DNA of 64,000 nucleotides from Escherichia ruysiae. GTDB taxonomy: Bacteria > Pseudomonadota > Gammaproteobacteria > Enterobacterales > Enterobacteriaceae. The DNA lies in the NCBI RefSeq assembly GCF_031323975.1, contig NZ_JAVIWS010000001.1, forward strand, positions 4,340,001 through 4,404,000, given 5' to 3'. Made by a program: the position numbers and the translations under genes. Below the pieces are notes generated by a model. The model was not told where the DNA came from. It saw only the letters and a program-made list of their open reading frames with translations, and ran no database searches. Shown here piece after piece: positions 10,343 through 20,551 of the stretch (the stretch's first letter is position 1; each line of letters starts with the position of its first letter).

Positions 10343-12955
10343 ATGACTCAACAGCCACAAGCCAAATACCGTCACGACTATCGTGCGCCGGATTACCAGA
10401 TTACTGATATTGACTTGACCTTTGACCTGAACGCGCAAAAGACGGTGGTTACCGCGATCAGCCAGGCTGTCCGTCATGGTGCATCAGATGCTCCGCTTCG
10501 TCTGGACGGCGAAGCCCTTAAACTAGTCTCTATTCATATTAATGATGAGCCGTGGACAGCCTGGAAAGAAGAAGAGGGCGCACTGATCATCAGTAATTTA
10601 CCGGAACGTTTTACGCTCAAGATTGTTAATGAAATTAGCCCGGCGTCCAACACCGCGCTGGAAGGGCTTTACCAGTCAGGCGATGCGCTCTGCACTCAGT
10701 GTGAGGCTGAAGGTTTCCGCCATATTACGTACTCTCTCGATCGCCCGGATGTGCTGGCGCGTTTTACCACCAAAATTATTGCGGATAAAACCAAATACCC
10801 GTTCCTGCTTTCCAACGGTAACCGTGTTGCGCAAGGCGAACTGGAAAATGGACGTCACTGGGTACAGTGGCAGGATCCATTCCCGAAACCGAGCTATCTG
10901 TTTGCGCTGGTAGCTGGTGACTTCGATGTACTTCGCGACACTTTCACTACCCGCTCCGGTCGCGAAGTGGCGCTGGAGTTGTATGTCGATCGCGGTAATC
11001 TTGATCGCGCGCCGTGGGCGATGACCTCGCTGAAAAATTCCATGAAGTGGGATGAAGAACGCTTTGGTCTGGAGTATGACCTCGACATCTATATGATCGT
11101 TGCAGTGGATTTCTTCAACATGGGCGCAATGGAGAATAAAGGTCTCAACATCTTTAACTCCAAATATGTGCTGGCGCGTACCGACACCGCAACCGATAAA
11201 GATTATCTCGACATTGAGCGTGTCATCGGTCATGAATATTTCCATAACTGGACCGGCAACCGCGTTACCTGCCGTGACTGGTTCCAGCTCAGTTTGAAAG
11301 AAGGCTTGACTGTTTTCCGCGATCAGGAGTTCAGTTCTGACCTTGGTTCCCGCGCGGTAAACCGTATCAACAACGTGCGCACCATGCGCGGATTGCAGTT
11401 TGCGGAAGACGCCAGTCCGATGGCGCACCCAATCCGTCCGGATATGGTCATTGAAATGAACAACTTCTACACCCTGACCGTTTACGAGAAGGGCGCGGAA
11501 GTGATTCGTATGATCCACACTCTGCTGGGTGAAGAAAACTTCCAGAAAGGGATGCAGCTCTATTTCGAGCGTCACGATGGTAGTGCTGCGACCTGCGACG
11601 ATTTCGTTCAGGCGATGGAAGATGCGTCAAATGTCGATCTTTCCCATTTCCGTCGCTGGTACAGCCAGTCCGGTACGCCGATTGTGACTGTTAAAGACGA
11701 CTACAATCCGGAAACCGAGCAGTACACCTTGACCATCAGCCAGCGCACACCAGCCACGCCGGATCAGGCAGAAAAACAGCCGCTACATATTCCGTTTGCT
11801 ATCGAACTGTATGACAACGAAGGCAAAGTGATTCCGTTGCAGAAGGGGGGCCATCCGGTCAATCCGGTATTGAATGTCACCCAGGCGGAACAGACCTTTG
11901 TCTTCGATAACGTCTACTTCCAGCCTGTGCCTGCGCTGCTTTGCGAATTTTCTGCGCCGGTGAAACTGGAATATAAGTGGAGCGACCAGCAACTGACTTT
12001 CCTGATGCGCCATGCGCGTAATGATTTCTCTCGCTGGGATGCGGCGCAAAGCCTGCTCGCAACCTACATCAAACTGAACGTCGCCCGTCATCAGCAAGGT
12101 CAACCATTGTCTTTACCAGCACATGTTGCCGATGCTTTCCGCGCGGTACTGCTCGATGAGAAGATTGATCCGGCGCTGGCGGCAGAAATCCTGACGCTGC
12201 CTTCCGTCAATGAAATGGCAGAACTGTTCGATATCATCGACCCGATTGCCATTGCTGAAGTGCGCGAAGCTCTCACCCGTACTCTGGCGGCTGAACTGGC
12301 GGATGAGTTGCTTGCTATTTATAACGCGAATTACCAGAGCGAGTACCGCGTTGAGCATGAAGATATTGCAAAACGCACTCTGCGTAATGCCTGCCTGCGT
12401 TTCCTCGCTTTTGGTGAAACGCATCTGGCTGACGTGCTGGTGAGCAAGCAGTTCCACGAGGCCAACAATATGACCGATGCGTTGGCGGCGCTCTCGGCGG
12501 CGGTTGCTGCGCAGTTACCATGTCGTGATGCGCTGATGCAGGAGTACGACGACAAATGGCATCAGGACGGTCTGGTGATGGATAAATGGTTTATCCTGCA
12601 AGCCACCAGTCCGGCGGCGAATGTACTGGAGACGGTGCGCAGCCTGTTGCAGCATCGTTCGTTCACCATGAGCAACCCGAACCGTATTCGTTCGTTGATT
12701 GGGGCGTTTGCGGGCAGCAACCCGGCTGCGTTCCATGCCGAAGATGGCAGCGGTTATCAGTTCCTGGTGGAAATGCTCACCGACCTGAACAGCCGTAACC
12801 CGCAGGTGGCTTCGCGCCTGATTGAGCCGTTGATTCGCCTGAAACGTTACGATGCTAAACGTCAGGCGAAAATGCGTGCGGCGCTGGAGCAGTTAAAAGG
12901 ACTGGAAAATCTTTCTGGTGATCTGTACGAGAAGATCACCAAAGCTCTGGCTTGA
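10343..12955 (+). CDS. pepN: Aminopeptidase N (PepN)
   Basis: An 870-residue M1-family zinc metallopeptidase, the main broad-specificity aminopeptidase of the cytoplasm, acting late in protein turnover downstream of the ATP-dependent proteases. The exopeptidase motif GAMENKG (about residues 261-267) and the zinc site HEYFHNW (His297, Glu298, His301) followed by the third ligand Glu in LKEGLTVF (about 320) are all intact. The four-domain length equals K-12. An AAAGGTTATTT ribosome site precedes the ATG. The 264-base gap to pncB holds the two divergent promoters; a REP cluster follows the stop. Confidence 0.98.
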   Translation: MTQQPQAKYRHDYRAPDYQITDIDLTFDLNAQKTVVTAISQAVRHGASDAPLRLDGEALKLVSIHINDEPWTAWKEEEGALIISNLPERFTLKIVNEISPASNTALEGLYQSGDALCTQCEAEGFRHITYSLDRPDVLARFTTKIIADKTKYPFLLSNGNRVAQGELENGRHWVQWQDPFPKPSYLFALVAGDFDVLRDTFTTRSGREVALELYVDRGNLDRAPWAMTSLKNSMKWDEERFGLEYDLDIYMIVAVDFFNMGAMENKGLNIFNSKYVLARTDTATDKDYLDIERVIGHEYFHNWTGNRVTCRDWFQLSLKEGLTVFRDQEFSSDLGSRAVNRINNVRTMRGLQFAEDASPMAHPIRPDMVIEMNNFYTLTVYEKGAEVIRMIHTLLGEENFQKGMQLYFERHDGSAATCDDFVQAMEDASNVDLSHFRRWYSQSGTPIVTVKDDYNPETEQYTLTISQRTPATPDQAEKQPLHIPFAIELYDNEGKVIPLQKGGHPVNPVLNVTQAEQTFVFDNVYFQPVPALLCEFSAPVKLEYKWSDQQLTFLMRHARNDFSRWDAAQSLLATYIKLNVARHQQGQPLSLPAHVADAFRAVLLDEKIDPALAAEILTLPSVNEMAELFDIIDPIAIAEVREALTRTLAAELADELLAIYNANYQSEYRVEHEDIAKRTLRNACLRFLAFGETHLADVLVSKQFHEANNMTDALAALSAAVAAQLPCRDALMQEYDDKWHQDGLVMDKWFILQATSPAANVLETVRSLLQHRSFTMSNPNRIRSLIGAFAGSNPAAFHAEDGSGYQFLVEMLTDLNSRNPQVASRLIEPLIRLKRYDAKRQAKMRAALEQLKGLENLSGDLYEKITKALA

Positions 12956-12963
12956 TACAAACA

Positions 12964-13146
12964 TGCCTGATGCGACGCTTGCCGCGTCTTATCAGGCAAC
13001 CTGTTGAAATTGCTGGTTTTGTAGGCCGGATAAGGCGTTCACGCCGCATCCGGCAACCGTGCCCAACGGCCTGATGCGACGCTTGCTGCGTCTTATCAGG
13101 CCTACAAGCCCGTTGAAACTGCTGGTTTTATGCGCCGCATCCGGCA
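12964..13146. repeat. BIME: cluster of four REP units between pepN and ssuB
   Basis: REP palindromes lie at 12964-12998, 13021-13055 (opposite type), 13068-13105 and, as a half unit, 13131-13146. The first and third are nearly identical (CCTGATGCGACGCTTGC...CTTATCAGG), and each is followed by a conserved spacer (GTTGAAAYTGCTGGTTTT), so the array looks like a ~104-bp REP-spacer-REP unit repeated in tandem. It lies between the convergent pepN and ssuB and ends three bases before the ssuB stop. Confidence 0.9.
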
Positions 13147-13148
13147 TA

Positions 13149-13916
13149 TTAACCATGACGTCGAATCGGTTGTTCAGAATGCCCACGCTGCATCACCCGC
13201 TGCAACACTTCCGCTTCCAGCTCCGCTAATCGTACCGACCCTAACCGGCGCGGACGGGGTATATCCACCGTCAAATCCAGACCAATTTTTCCTTCTTCAA
13301 TTAACAGCACCCGGTCAGCCATCGCCACCGCTTCGCTCACATCATGCGTTACCAGCAAGACGGTAAAACCGTGCTCCTGCCAAAGTGACACAATCAAATC
13401 CTGCATCTCCAGTCGCGTTAAGGCGTCCAGTGCCCCGAGCGGTTCATCAAGCAACAATAAACCCGGTCGATGAATCAACGCTCTTGCCAGCGCCACACGC
13501 TGTTTCTGCCCGCCAGACAGCGCCGCAGGCCATTCCCTGGCGCGATTCTCCAGCCCTACCGCAGCCAGCGCCTGACGCGCGGCATTGCGCCACTGGCCTT
13601 TCAGACCTAACCCAACGTTATCAATTACCGATTTCCACGGCAGCAGACGGGCATCCTGAAACATCATGCGTGTATCGTCCTGAATTTCGGCAAGTGGCGT
13701 TGTACCCGCTAACACATCGCCTGCGGTTGGCGTTTCCAGCCCCGCCAGCAGGCGCAGCAGGGTACTTTTGCCACCACCGCTGCGACCGACCACTGCCACA
13801 AACTGACCCGCTGGAATATGCAAATCCAGGTGGTCCAGGACGATATTATCCGCGTAATGTTTGCATACCGCATTGAGCAACAGCGGTGTGCCCTGGTTCA
13901 GACGAGCAGTATTCAT
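13149..13916 (-). CDS. ssuB: Aliphatic sulfonate ABC transporter ATPase SsuB
   Basis: A 255-residue cytoplasmic ATPase of the SsuABC importer for alkanesulfonates, used as a sulfur source during sulfate starvation. Walker [12 protein letters not shown] (about residue 43), signature [15 protein letters not shown] and Walker [13 protein letters not shown] are intact, with the H-loop in [10 protein letters not shown]. It is the last gene of ssuEADCB; its ATG overlaps the ssuC stop by four bases (ATGA), indicating translational coupling. The C-terminus runs up to the REP cluster. Confidence 0.96.
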   Translation of the reverse strand: MNTARLNQGTPLLLNAVCKHYADNIVLDHLDLHIPAGQFVAVVGRSGGGKSTLLRLLAGLETPTAGDVLAGTTPLAEIQDDTRMMFQDARLLPWKSVIDNVGLGLKGQWRNAARQALAAVGLENRAREWPAALSGGQKQRVALARALIHRPGLLLLDEPLGALDALTRLEMQDLIVSLWQEHGFTVLLVTHDVSEAVAMADRVLLIEEGKIGLDLTVDIPRPRRLGSVRLAELEAEVLQRVMQRGHSEQPIRRHG

Positions 13917-14704
13917 ACCGTGGCCTCCTTCAGATGATAAGCCGGGTTCCAGCGCAACCAGAGGCGCTCTAATAGTTGCGCGCTGACGTCAGCAAGTTTG
14001 CCGAGCAGGGCGTAAAGAATAATGGCGACCACCACCACGTCCGTTTGCAGAAACTCCCGCGCATTCATTGCCAGATAACCAATGCCTGAATTGGCAGAAA
14101 TGGTTTCGGCAACAATCAGCGTTAGCCACATCAGACCCAACGCAAAACGCACGCCGACCATAATTGAGGGCAGGGCTCCGGGCAGGATCACATGGATAAA
14201 CAGCGGCACGCCGGATAAGCCATAGCTGCGCGCCATCTCTACCAGCCCGCGATCGATATTACGGATCCCATGCCAGGTGTTGATATAAATGGGGAATAGC
14301 GTGCCAAGCGCCACCAGGAAAATCTTTGCGGACTCATCAATGCCAAACCACAAAATCACCAGCGGGATCAGCGCCAGATGCGGTACGTTGCGCAACATCT
14401 GAATTGAGGTATCCAGTAGTCGCTCCCCCCAGCGCGACAGTCCGCTAATCAGTCCCAGAATCAAGCCCAGCGATCCGCCAATGGAAAAACCAATCAGCGC
14501 CCGCCATGAACTTATCGCCAGATGCTGCCACAATTCGCCGCTGGCTGAGAGCGTCCAGAACGCCGCGACCACCCCTTCCGGCGAGGGCAAAATACGCGTC
14601 GACAACCAGCCAACTGACGAGGCCAGTTGCCACACCGCCACGATGCCCACCGGTAAAAACCAGGGGGCAACGCGCAATAACCATTTTTTCACTGGCGTTG
14701 CCAT
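13913..14704 (-). CDS. ssuC: Aliphatic sulfonate ABC transporter permease SsuC
   Basis: A 263-residue inner-membrane permease with about six hydrophobic segments. The ABC-coupling EAA-like loop is visible at [25 protein letters not shown] (about residues 156-180). It forms the channel with SsuB for substrate delivered by periplasmic SsuA. The K-12 start MATPVKK corresponds to 14704; a second ATG immediately upstream at 14707 is equally possible. It overlaps ssuB by four bases and lies 11 bases after ssuD. Confidence 0.95.
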   Translation of the reverse strand: MATPVKKWLLRVAPWFLPVGIVAVWQLASSVGWLSTRILPSPEGVVAAFWTLSASGELWQHLAISSWRALIGFSIGGSLGLILGLISGLSRWGERLLDTSIQMLRNVPHLALIPLVILWFGIDESAKIFLVALGTLFPIYINTWHGIRNIDRGLVEMARSYGLSGVPLFIHVILPGALPSIMVGVRFALGLMWLTLIVAETISANSGIGYLAMNAREFLQTDVVVVAIILYALLGKLADVSAQLLERLWLRWNPAYHLKEATV

Positions 14705-14715
14705 CATCGTGTTCC

Positions 14716-15861
14716 TTAGCTTTGCGCGACTTTACGTGGGATAAACTCATTTGCCACCGCTTCGCCTTGCAGGTTCAGCGGCTGCGGTTGGGGAATCTGT
14801 GGGATGGCGACATCCAGATGTGGGAACAACAACTCGCCAACCCGATACGCTTCTTCCAGATGTGGATAGCCAGAAAGGACAAAACTGTCGATGCCAAGCG
14901 CGGCGTATTCGTTGATTCGCGCAGCGACTGTCGGCCCATCGCCCACCAGCGCCGTTCCGGCACCGCCGCGTACTAAGCCAACTCCCGCCCATAAATTGGG
15001 GCTGATCTCCAGATTGTCGCGCTTACCGTTATGCAGCGCCGCCATTCGTTGTTGACCTACGGAATCCGTCCGGGCAAATGCTTCTTGTGCTTTGGCAATC
15101 GTCTTATCATCAAGATGGGAGATTAACCGTTCGGCGGCCCGCCAGGCTTCGTCGTTGGTTTCGCGGACAATTACATGCAGACGAATACCGAAACGAATTT
15201 TGCGCCCATGCGCGGCAGCTTTTGCCCGCACTTGTTCTATCTTCTCTTTTACCCGCTCCGGCGGCTCGCCCCAGGTGAGATAGAGATCAACCTGTTCGGC
15301 AGCCAGATCCTGAGCGACGTCGGACGATCCGCCAAAGTAAAGTGGCGGATACGGCTGTTGAATCGGCGGGAAGAGCAGTTTTGCTCCGCGCACATGAATA
15401 TGTTTACCGTTGAAATCGACGGTTTCTCCCTGCAATAAACGTCGCCAGACCTGAGTAAATTCCGCCGAGGCTTCGTAACGCTCGCTATGATCAAGGAACA
15501 CGCCGTCGCCTGCCAGCTCTTGCGGATCGCTGCCTGTGACCAGGTTAAACAACGCGCGTCCATTAGAGAGGCGATCAAGCGTGGCAGCCTGGCGAGCGGC
15601 TACGGTAGGCGATGTCACACTTGGGCGTAGGGCGACGAGGAACTTAAGCCGTTGCGTCACCGGGATCATCGATGCCGCCACCAGCCACGCATCTTCGCAG
15701 GAACGGCCTGTTGGGATCAGCACGCCGGTATAGCCAAGACGATCCGCCGCTTGTGCAATCTGTTGCAGATACCCATGATCAACCGGGCGAGACTCTTCTT
15801 CCGTTCCCAGATAATGACCGTCACCGTGCGTGGGTAAAAACCAGAACATATTCAGACTCAT
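14716..15861 (-). CDS. ssuD: FMNH2-dependent alkanesulfonate monooxygenase SsuD
   Basis: A 381-residue cytoplasmic luciferase-fold monooxygenase that splits C1-C10 alkanesulfonates into aldehyde and sulfite with O2 and the FMNH2 supplied by SsuE. Family landmarks are present: [15 protein letters not shown] at the N-terminus, TGRSCEDAW with the active-site Cys at about residue 54, [16 protein letters not shown], and YFGGSSDVA. The start overlaps the ssuA stop by four bases. Same length as K-12, with about a dozen substitutions. Confidence 0.97.
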   Translation of the reverse strand: MSLNMFWFLPTHGDGHYLGTEEESRPVDHGYLQQIAQAADRLGYTGVLIPTGRSCEDAWLVAASMIPVTQRLKFLVALRPSVTSPTVAARQAATLDRLSNGRALFNLVTGSDPQELAGDGVFLDHSERYEASAEFTQVWRRLLQGETVDFNGKHIHVRGAKLLFPPIQQPYPPLYFGGSSDVAQDLAAEQVDLYLTWGEPPERVKEKIEQVRAKAAAHGRKIRFGIRLHVIVRETNDEAWRAAERLISHLDDKTIAKAQEAFARTDSVGQQRMAALHNGKRDNLEISPNLWAGVGLVRGGAGTALVGDGPTVAARINEYAALGIDSFVLSGYPHLEEAYRVGELLFPHLDVAIPQIPQPQPLNLQGEAVANEFIPRKVAQS

Positions 15862-16817
15862 AATTGTTTTCCTTCCAGTTGAGTGGGCTGCCAGATGCGT
15901 TGGCGGATATCGACTTTTTTCGGCACCAGACGATTTTCATAAAACAGGTCGGCAGTGTGTTGCTGTAAAGCGGCAACCTCGGCGTTCACGGGTTTGATGG
16001 TGGTAGGGGGACGATGGTCAAGATATGAGGCAATGACCGGCGCCGGTAAACCCATTGTTTTTGCCAACAGGGCGATGCTTTGTTCGCGCTGGCTATGGGT
16101 TAACGCATCGGCCTCGCTAAAGGTTGCCAGTACGCCCTGAATAAATGCGCCGTTTTTTTCTGCATACGGACGGGCTGCCAGATAAAACGATCCGGTTTGA
16201 TTGAGATCGGTGCCATCTTTCAGCACCCGCACGCCGCCCTGCAATAACGCAGCGGAATAGTAGGGATCCCAGATAGCCCAGGCGTCGACGTTACCCTGCT
16301 GAAATGCAGCGCGCGCATCGGCGGGCGTCAGATAGGTCGGCTGAATATCAGTGAAATTAAGCCCGGCCTGTTGCAGTGCGCGCAGTAAAAGGTTGTGCGA
16401 ACTTGAACCTTTCTGAAACGCGACTTTGTGGCCCTTTAGTTCAGCCACAGTTTTGATCGGGCTGTTTTCGGGCACCAGAATCACTTCGGCTTTTGGTTTC
16501 GGTGGCTCGACACCGACGTAGACCAAATCAGCACCGGCGGCCTGAGCAAAAATTGGAGGAATGTCCCCCGTACTGCCCAGATCGATACTGCCGACGTTTA
16601 ACGCCTCCAACATTTGCGGACCTGCGGGAAACTCCACCCACGAGATTTTGGTTTGCGGATAGCGTGTTTCCAGTAACTGGTGGCTTTTTGCCAGCACCAT
16701 GCTGATGCTGCCTTTTTGATAACCTATCCGTAACGCTTCAGGAGAAGACTCCGCAGCAATCGTGAGCGTAGAGACGCTGAATAATCCCATCAGCACCAGT
16801 TTAAAAATATTACGCAT
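15858..16817 (-). CDS. ssuA: Alkanesulfonate-binding periplasmic protein SsuA
   Basis: A 319-residue periplasmic substrate-binding protein of the NMT1/ThiY-like group that delivers sulfonates to SsuBC. The start at 16817 gives a signal peptide of about 22 residues ([22 protein letters not shown]); this stretch differs from K-12 more than the mature part does. Binding-protein features include [30 protein letters not shown] and the hinge segment [17 protein letters not shown]. It overlaps the ssuE 3' end by eight bases and ssuD by four. Confidence 0.96.
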   Translation of the reverse strand: MRNIFKLVLMGLFSVSTLTIAAESSPEALRIGYQKGSISMVLAKSHQLLETRYPQTKISWVEFPAGPQMLEALNVGSIDLGSTGDIPPIFAQAAGADLVYVGVEPPKPKAEVILVPENSPIKTVAELKGHKVAFQKGSSSHNLLLRALQQAGLNFTDIQPTYLTPADARAAFQQGNVDAWAIWDPYYSAALLQGGVRVLKDGTDLNQTGSFYLAARPYAEKNGAFIQGVLATFSEADALTHSQREQSIALLAKTMGLPAPVIASYLDHRPPTTIKPVNAEVAALQQHTADLFYENRLVPKKVDIRQRIWQPTQLEGKQL

Positions 16818-17385
16818 GAGCGTTACCTCGCAGAGAGAGAAGGTCAGGAACCTGGACATCGCGGCGGTGCAGCGCCTGCCAGAAGGTATCGAGCGCGGTA
16901 TCTAGACGGGATTGCAGATTCGGCGTGAATTGCGGCTTATGTTGGAAATCAAGCACCTGCGAGTCATCGGCAAATACGCCGTGTAGGATCTCCTGGGCTT
17001 TTAGTGCGCTTAAAACTGGTTTAAGTGCGTAATCAACCGCCAGTAGATGAGCCACCGTGCCACCTGTCGCCAGCGGCAACACCACTTTTCCTTGTAGTGC
17101 GCGTTCTGGTAGCAGGTCGAGAAGCGTTTTCAGTGCGCCGGAATAGGCGGCTTTGTAGACGGGAGTGGCGACAATCAGCCCATCAGCCTCTTGCAACTGA
17201 TCGGTGAAAGTCTTGAGTGCCGGACTATCGAAACGGGCATAAAGCAAATCTTCCGGGGCGAAGTTTTGCAGATTCCAGTGATAAACTTCCACATCCAGGC
17301 CATTCAATTTTTCCCGCGCATATTCCAGCAAAGAGCTGGAGCGAGAAGGAAAGCGAGGACTTCCTGCCAGGGTAATGACACGCAT
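16810..17385 (-). CDS. ssuE: NAD(P)H-dependent FMN reductase SsuE
   Basis: A 191-residue flavodoxin-fold reductase that makes the FMNH2 consumed by SsuD. The N-terminal phosphate-binding motif ITLAGSPRFPSRSS and the central TPVYKAAYSGALKTLLD segment are typical. It is the first gene of ssuEADCB, with ribosome site AAGGAGAG. In K-12 the operon is switched on by Cbl and repressed under sulfate sufficiency; no operator can be assigned with certainty here. Its upstream neighbour is pyrD (divergent), not the elf fimbrial operon seen in K-12. Confidence 0.96.
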   Translation of the reverse strand: MRVITLAGSPRFPSRSSSLLEYAREKLNGLDVEVYHWNLQNFAPEDLLYARFDSPALKTFTDQLQEADGLIVATPVYKAAYSGALKTLLDLLPERALQGKVVLPLATGGTVAHLLAVDYALKPVLSALKAQEILHGVFADDSQVLDFQHKPQFTPNLQSRLDTALDTFWQALHRRDVQVPDLLSLRGNAHA

Positions 17386-17522
17386 ACTCTCTCCTTATAA
17401 CCAATAGTTCTTGTTTTGTTAAAATTGATAACAATTCGGTCAGTCTGACAGAGAGAGCTTGTGAGTCGAAATGATTTATCTGATGAAGAAAAGCCAAAAA
17501 AAGCATAAAAAAAGCACAACAA

Positions 17523-17538
17523 GAAAACGTTTGCTATT
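17523..17538. promoter_or_regulatory. PurR-like operator upstream of pyrD
   Basis: GAAAACGTTTGCTATT matches the core of the PurR box (ACGCAAACGTTTTCGT type) around the central ACGTTTGC. pyrD is a known minor PurR target in E. coli, and the site lies just upstream of the pyrD promoter. Confidence 0.6.
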
Positions 17539-17576
17539 TATTGCCACAGGTCAATTCCCTTTTGATCCGAACTCGC

Positions 17577-17606
17577 ACATAATACGCACCCGGTTTGCAC
17601 ACCGGG
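17577..17606 (+). promoter_or_regulatory. pyrD promoter -10 and leader hairpin
   Basis: A -10 element CATAAT (17577-17582) is followed at the transcription start by CCCGGT (17589-17594) that can pair with ACCGGG (17601-17606), just ahead of the AGGAG ribosome site. In E. coli, pyrimidine levels shift the start nucleotide so that the hairpin is either complete and blocks ribosome binding, or missing. The hairpin is intact here. Confidence 0.7.
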
Positions 17607-17621
17607 AATCCAGGAGAGTTC

Positions 17622-18632
17622 ATGTACTACCCCTTCGTTCGTAAAGCCCTTTTTCAGCTCGATCCTGAGCGCGCTCATGAGTTTACTTTTCAGCAATTAC
17701 GTCGCATTACCGGAACGCCGTTTGAAGCACTTGTTCGACAGAACGTTCCAGCGAAACCGGTTAACTGCATGGGACTGACCTTTAAAAATCCGCTTGGTCT
17801 GGCTGCCGGTCTTGATAAAGACGGGGAGTGTATTGACGCTTTAGGCGCAATGGGATTTGGATCGATCGAGATCGGCACTGTCACCCCTCGTCCACAACCA
17901 GGAAATGACAAGCCGCGTCTCTTCCGTCTGGTGGATGCTGAAGGTTTGATCAACCGTATGGGCTTTAATAACCTCGGCGTTGATAACCTCGTTGAGAACG
18001 TTAAAAAAGCACATTATGACGGCGTTCTGGGAATTAATATCGGTAAAAATAAAGATACACCGGTTGAGCAAGGCAAAGATGACTATCTGATTTGTATGGA
18101 AAAAATCTACGCCTATGCAGGATATATTGCCATCAATATTTCATCACCGAATACCCCAGGATTACGTACTCTGCAATATGGCGAAGCACTGGATGATTTA
18201 TTAACGGCAATTAAAAATAAGCAAAATGATTTGCAAGCGATGCACCATAAATATGTGCCGATCGCAGTGAAGATCGCGCCGGATCTTTCTGAAGAAGAGT
18301 TGATCCAGGTTGCCGATAGTTTGGTACGTCATAATATTGATGGCGTTATTGCGACTAATACCACCCTCGATCGTTCTTTAGTTCAGGGAATGAAAAATTG
18401 CGATCAAACCGGTGGCTTAAGTGGTCGTCCGTTGCAATTAAAAAGCACAGAAATTATTCGCCGCTTGTCGCAGGAATTAAACGGTCGTTTACCGATCATT
18501 GGTGTTGGTGGTATTGACTCGGTTATTGCTGCCCGTGAGAAGATAGCAGCGGGGGCTTCACTGGTGCAAATTTATTCTGGTTTTATTTTTAAAGGACCAC
18601 CGCTGATTAAAGAAATCGTTACTCATATCTAA
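17622..18632 (+). CDS. pyrD: Dihydroorotate dehydrogenase (quinone), class 2, PyrD
   Basis: A 336-residue FMN enzyme on the inner face of the cytoplasmic membrane that oxidises dihydroorotate to orotate with quinone, the fourth step of pyrimidine synthesis. The N-terminal helical membrane-association segment ([20 protein letters not shown]) marks class 2. The catalytic base Ser175 lies in [11 protein letters not shown], and the FMN site is in GVGGIDS and [10 protein letters not shown]. The start at 17622 has an AGGAGAG ribosome site; an in-frame ATG at 17595 lies inside the leader hairpin and is not used. Same length as K-12. Confidence 0.98.
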   Translation: MYYPFVRKALFQLDPERAHEFTFQQLRRITGTPFEALVRQNVPAKPVNCMGLTFKNPLGLAAGLDKDGECIDALGAMGFGSIEIGTVTPRPQPGNDKPRLFRLVDAEGLINRMGFNNLGVDNLVENVKKAHYDGVLGINIGKNKDTPVEQGKDDYLICMEKIYAYAGYIAINISSPNTPGLRTLQYGEALDDLLTAIKNKQNDLQAMHHKYVPIAVKIAPDLSEEELIQVADSLVRHNIDGVIATNTTLDRSLVQGMKNCDQTGGLSGRPLQLKSTEIIRRLSQELNGRLPIIGVGGIDSVIAAREKIAAGASLVQIYSGFIFKGPPLIKEIVTHI

Positions 18633-18664
18633 TTATTTCTTTCACTTTCTCTTTATAAGATAAT

Positions 18665-18695
18665 CAGGGCTTTATTTTCAGCCCTGGTTGTTTTA
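18665..18695 (+). terminator. Putative terminator after pyrD
   Basis: CAGGGC (18665-18670) pairs with GCCCTG (18681-18686), followed by GTTGTTTTA. It lies 33 bases after the pyrD stop. Confidence 0.65.
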
Positions 18696-18805
18696 TATTC
18701 ATTCCTGTTACTTATTTAGACATTTTGTACTTTTCTTGTTGAGGTTATTAAGCAAAGCGACAATGGAATGTGTTGCAGTGAATTTATAGGGTAGAGGAGA
18801 GGCAT

Positions 18806-19348
18806 ATGCGAATTAAACCAGACGATAACTGGCGTTGGTATTACGATGAAGAGCATGATCGAATGATGCTTGATTTAGCCAATGGTATGCTGTTTCGCTC
18901 ACGTTTTGCGCGTAAAATGTTGACGCCGGATGCTTTTTCTCCTGCGGGATTTTGCGTTGATGACGCCGCGCTCTATTTCACGTTTGAAGAAAAATGCCGC
19001 GACCTTAACTTATCAAAAGAACAAAAAGCTGAACTGGTGCTTAATGCACTGGTAGCGATTCGTTATCTCAAACCGCAAATGCCGAAAAGCTGGCATTTTG
19101 TTTCTCATGGCGAAATGTGGGCTCCAGCGTCAGGTGATGCTGCCTGTGTCTGGTTAAGCGACACCAATGAGCAAGTCAATTTGCTGGTTATTGAATCTGG
19201 CGAAAATGCCGCACTGTGCCTGCTGGCACAGCCTTGCGTCGTCATCGCCGGGCGCGCCATGCAACTGGGTGACGCCATCAAAATTATGAATGACAGGCTG
19301 AGACCGCATGTGAGTTATGACAGCGTCAGCCTTGAACAAGCCGTTTAA
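18806..19348 (+). CDS. zapC: Cell division protein ZapC
   Basis: A 180-residue cytoplasmic protein that bundles FtsZ protofilaments and stabilises the Z ring. It has no catalytic motif; identification is by full-length match to K-12 ZapC ([18 protein letters not shown] at the N-terminus, SLEQAV at the C-terminus). Changes are concentrated in the last 25 residues. An AGGAGAG ribosome site precedes the ATG. Its stop overlaps the stop of convergent ycbX by four bases. Confidence 0.95.
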   Translation: MRIKPDDNWRWYYDEEHDRMMLDLANGMLFRSRFARKMLTPDAFSPAGFCVDDAALYFTFEEKCRDLNLSKEQKAELVLNALVAIRYLKPQMPKSWHFVSHGEMWAPASGDAACVWLSDTNEQVNLLVIESGENAALCLLAQPCVVIAGRAMQLGDAIKIMNDRLRPHVSYDSVSLEQAV

Positions 19349-20454
19349 CTTTTCAGTTTCAATGCAGTCTTCGGTACGCAACTACAGCAAAGAATTGTTC
19401 CATCGTCGCTCATAGCTGATTTTTTCAGCGGGGTGACTTCGCCTTCGAGAAGCTGAACACGACAACTTCCGCATATGCCGGCACGGCAAGAATAGGGAAT
19501 ACGAATCCCTTGATTTTCTAATTGTTCCAGCAGTACCTGTTGGTTATTACCGCGAAATGCCCGCCCTTGCCAGTTGATGTCAACATTCGCGTTTGGTTGT
19601 TGTGTCGCGGAGAAAGTATCGTCGGCTGCGGCCGCACCGTAGACTTTTGCCGGTGCTGTCGCCAGGATTTCCACCTCATCGCCAACACGGATAACACCAC
19701 TGTTACGGGCAATTAAGTTTTGACCGAAATCGACATCGCCGTTATCCTGGGCTGTACGGAAAGATTGCAGCGTTTTTAATGGTTCGCCAGCCGGATGCTT
19801 TTGCCCTTTTTCCGGGCTAACGGTGGTGAAAATACAACGGCTACAAGGTTTCACCACATCGAACACCACATCGCCAATACGAATCACTTTCCAGGTGTCT
19901 TCTTCCCACGCGGCTACGCCAGAAACAACCAGATTGGGGCGGAATTGTTCCATTTTGACGCTTGCCGGACAGCGTTGTTGGAGATCGCGCAATGAAGCTT
20001 CATTGACGAGCAGATACGGATAGCCATCAGCGAATGACAGGGGTACAGTGTTGTGGCGTTTTACGCGCCGCGTCATCTGTGGCCCCACCCAGCGCAATTG
20101 CACGTCGCGGGAGAAAAATCCGCTTAACCATTTGTTTATCTCATCTGGCGCAATGCGCGCAGTAAAATGGTTACCCCACACTTCCGTTGGTGCGTCTTGT
20201 TCGGCGAAATCGGCAAAGCGTACCCACGCACTACTACCATCGGGCGCAGTGAGATGTAAGCCGTCATGTACGGGAGATGGGGTAAAGCGCACCATCTGTG
20301 GAAACTGACGGGCGGTAATAAATGTACCGTCGGGTTCTGTCAGCATAAAAATGCGATCGAAGGCCAGCCCGCTGATATCTGCAAGAGCGTGTGTCAGACC
20401 GATGCCACGCATGGATTTAACAGGATGAATAAAAAGCCGGGTTAATGTCGCCAC
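19345..20454 (-). CDS. ycbX: MOSC and 2Fe-2S ferredoxin domain protein YcbX
   Basis: A 369-residue molybdenum-cofactor-dependent protein that in E. coli helps reduce N-hydroxylated base analogues such as 6-hydroxylaminopurine. Order of domains: MOSC N-terminal beta barrel (about 1-120), MOSC domain (about 125-270, with FRPNLVVSG and the Cys in [10 protein letters not shown]), and a C-terminal plant-type ferredoxin with Cys ligands in [12 protein letters not shown] and a later Cys in TILCCSC. Same length as K-12. It is divergent from rlmL. Confidence 0.95.
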   Translation of the reverse strand: MATLTRLFIHPVKSMRGIGLTHALADISGLAFDRIFMLTEPDGTFITARQFPQMVRFTPSPVHDGLHLTAPDGSSAWVRFADFAEQDAPTEVWGNHFTARIAPDEINKWLSGFFSRDVQLRWVGPQMTRRVKRHNTVPLSFADGYPYLLVNEASLRDLQQRCPASVKMEQFRPNLVVSGVAAWEEDTWKVIRIGDVVFDVVKPCSRCIFTTVSPEKGQKHPAGEPLKTLQSFRTAQDNGDVDFGQNLIARNSGVIRVGDEVEILATAPAKVYGAAAADDTFSATQQPNANVDINWQGRAFRGNNQQVLLEQLENQGIRIPYSCRAGICGSCRVQLLEGEVTPLKKSAMSDDGTILCCSCVPKTALKLKS

Positions 20455-20551
20455 GGTGCGGCCCCCAAATGAAAATAAGCCCTCAACTTTATGACATGAC
20501 GGACTTATTAGCTATAATGCGCAACAATTTTCTTAGAGTAAAAGTGACGAT

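Noticed and set aside
10676..11575. A 299-codon open frame on the minus strand inside pepN
   Set aside because: It is fully antisense to the strongly conserved M1 peptidase core of pepN, has no ribosome site or family resemblance, and its openness follows from codon bias on the other strand.
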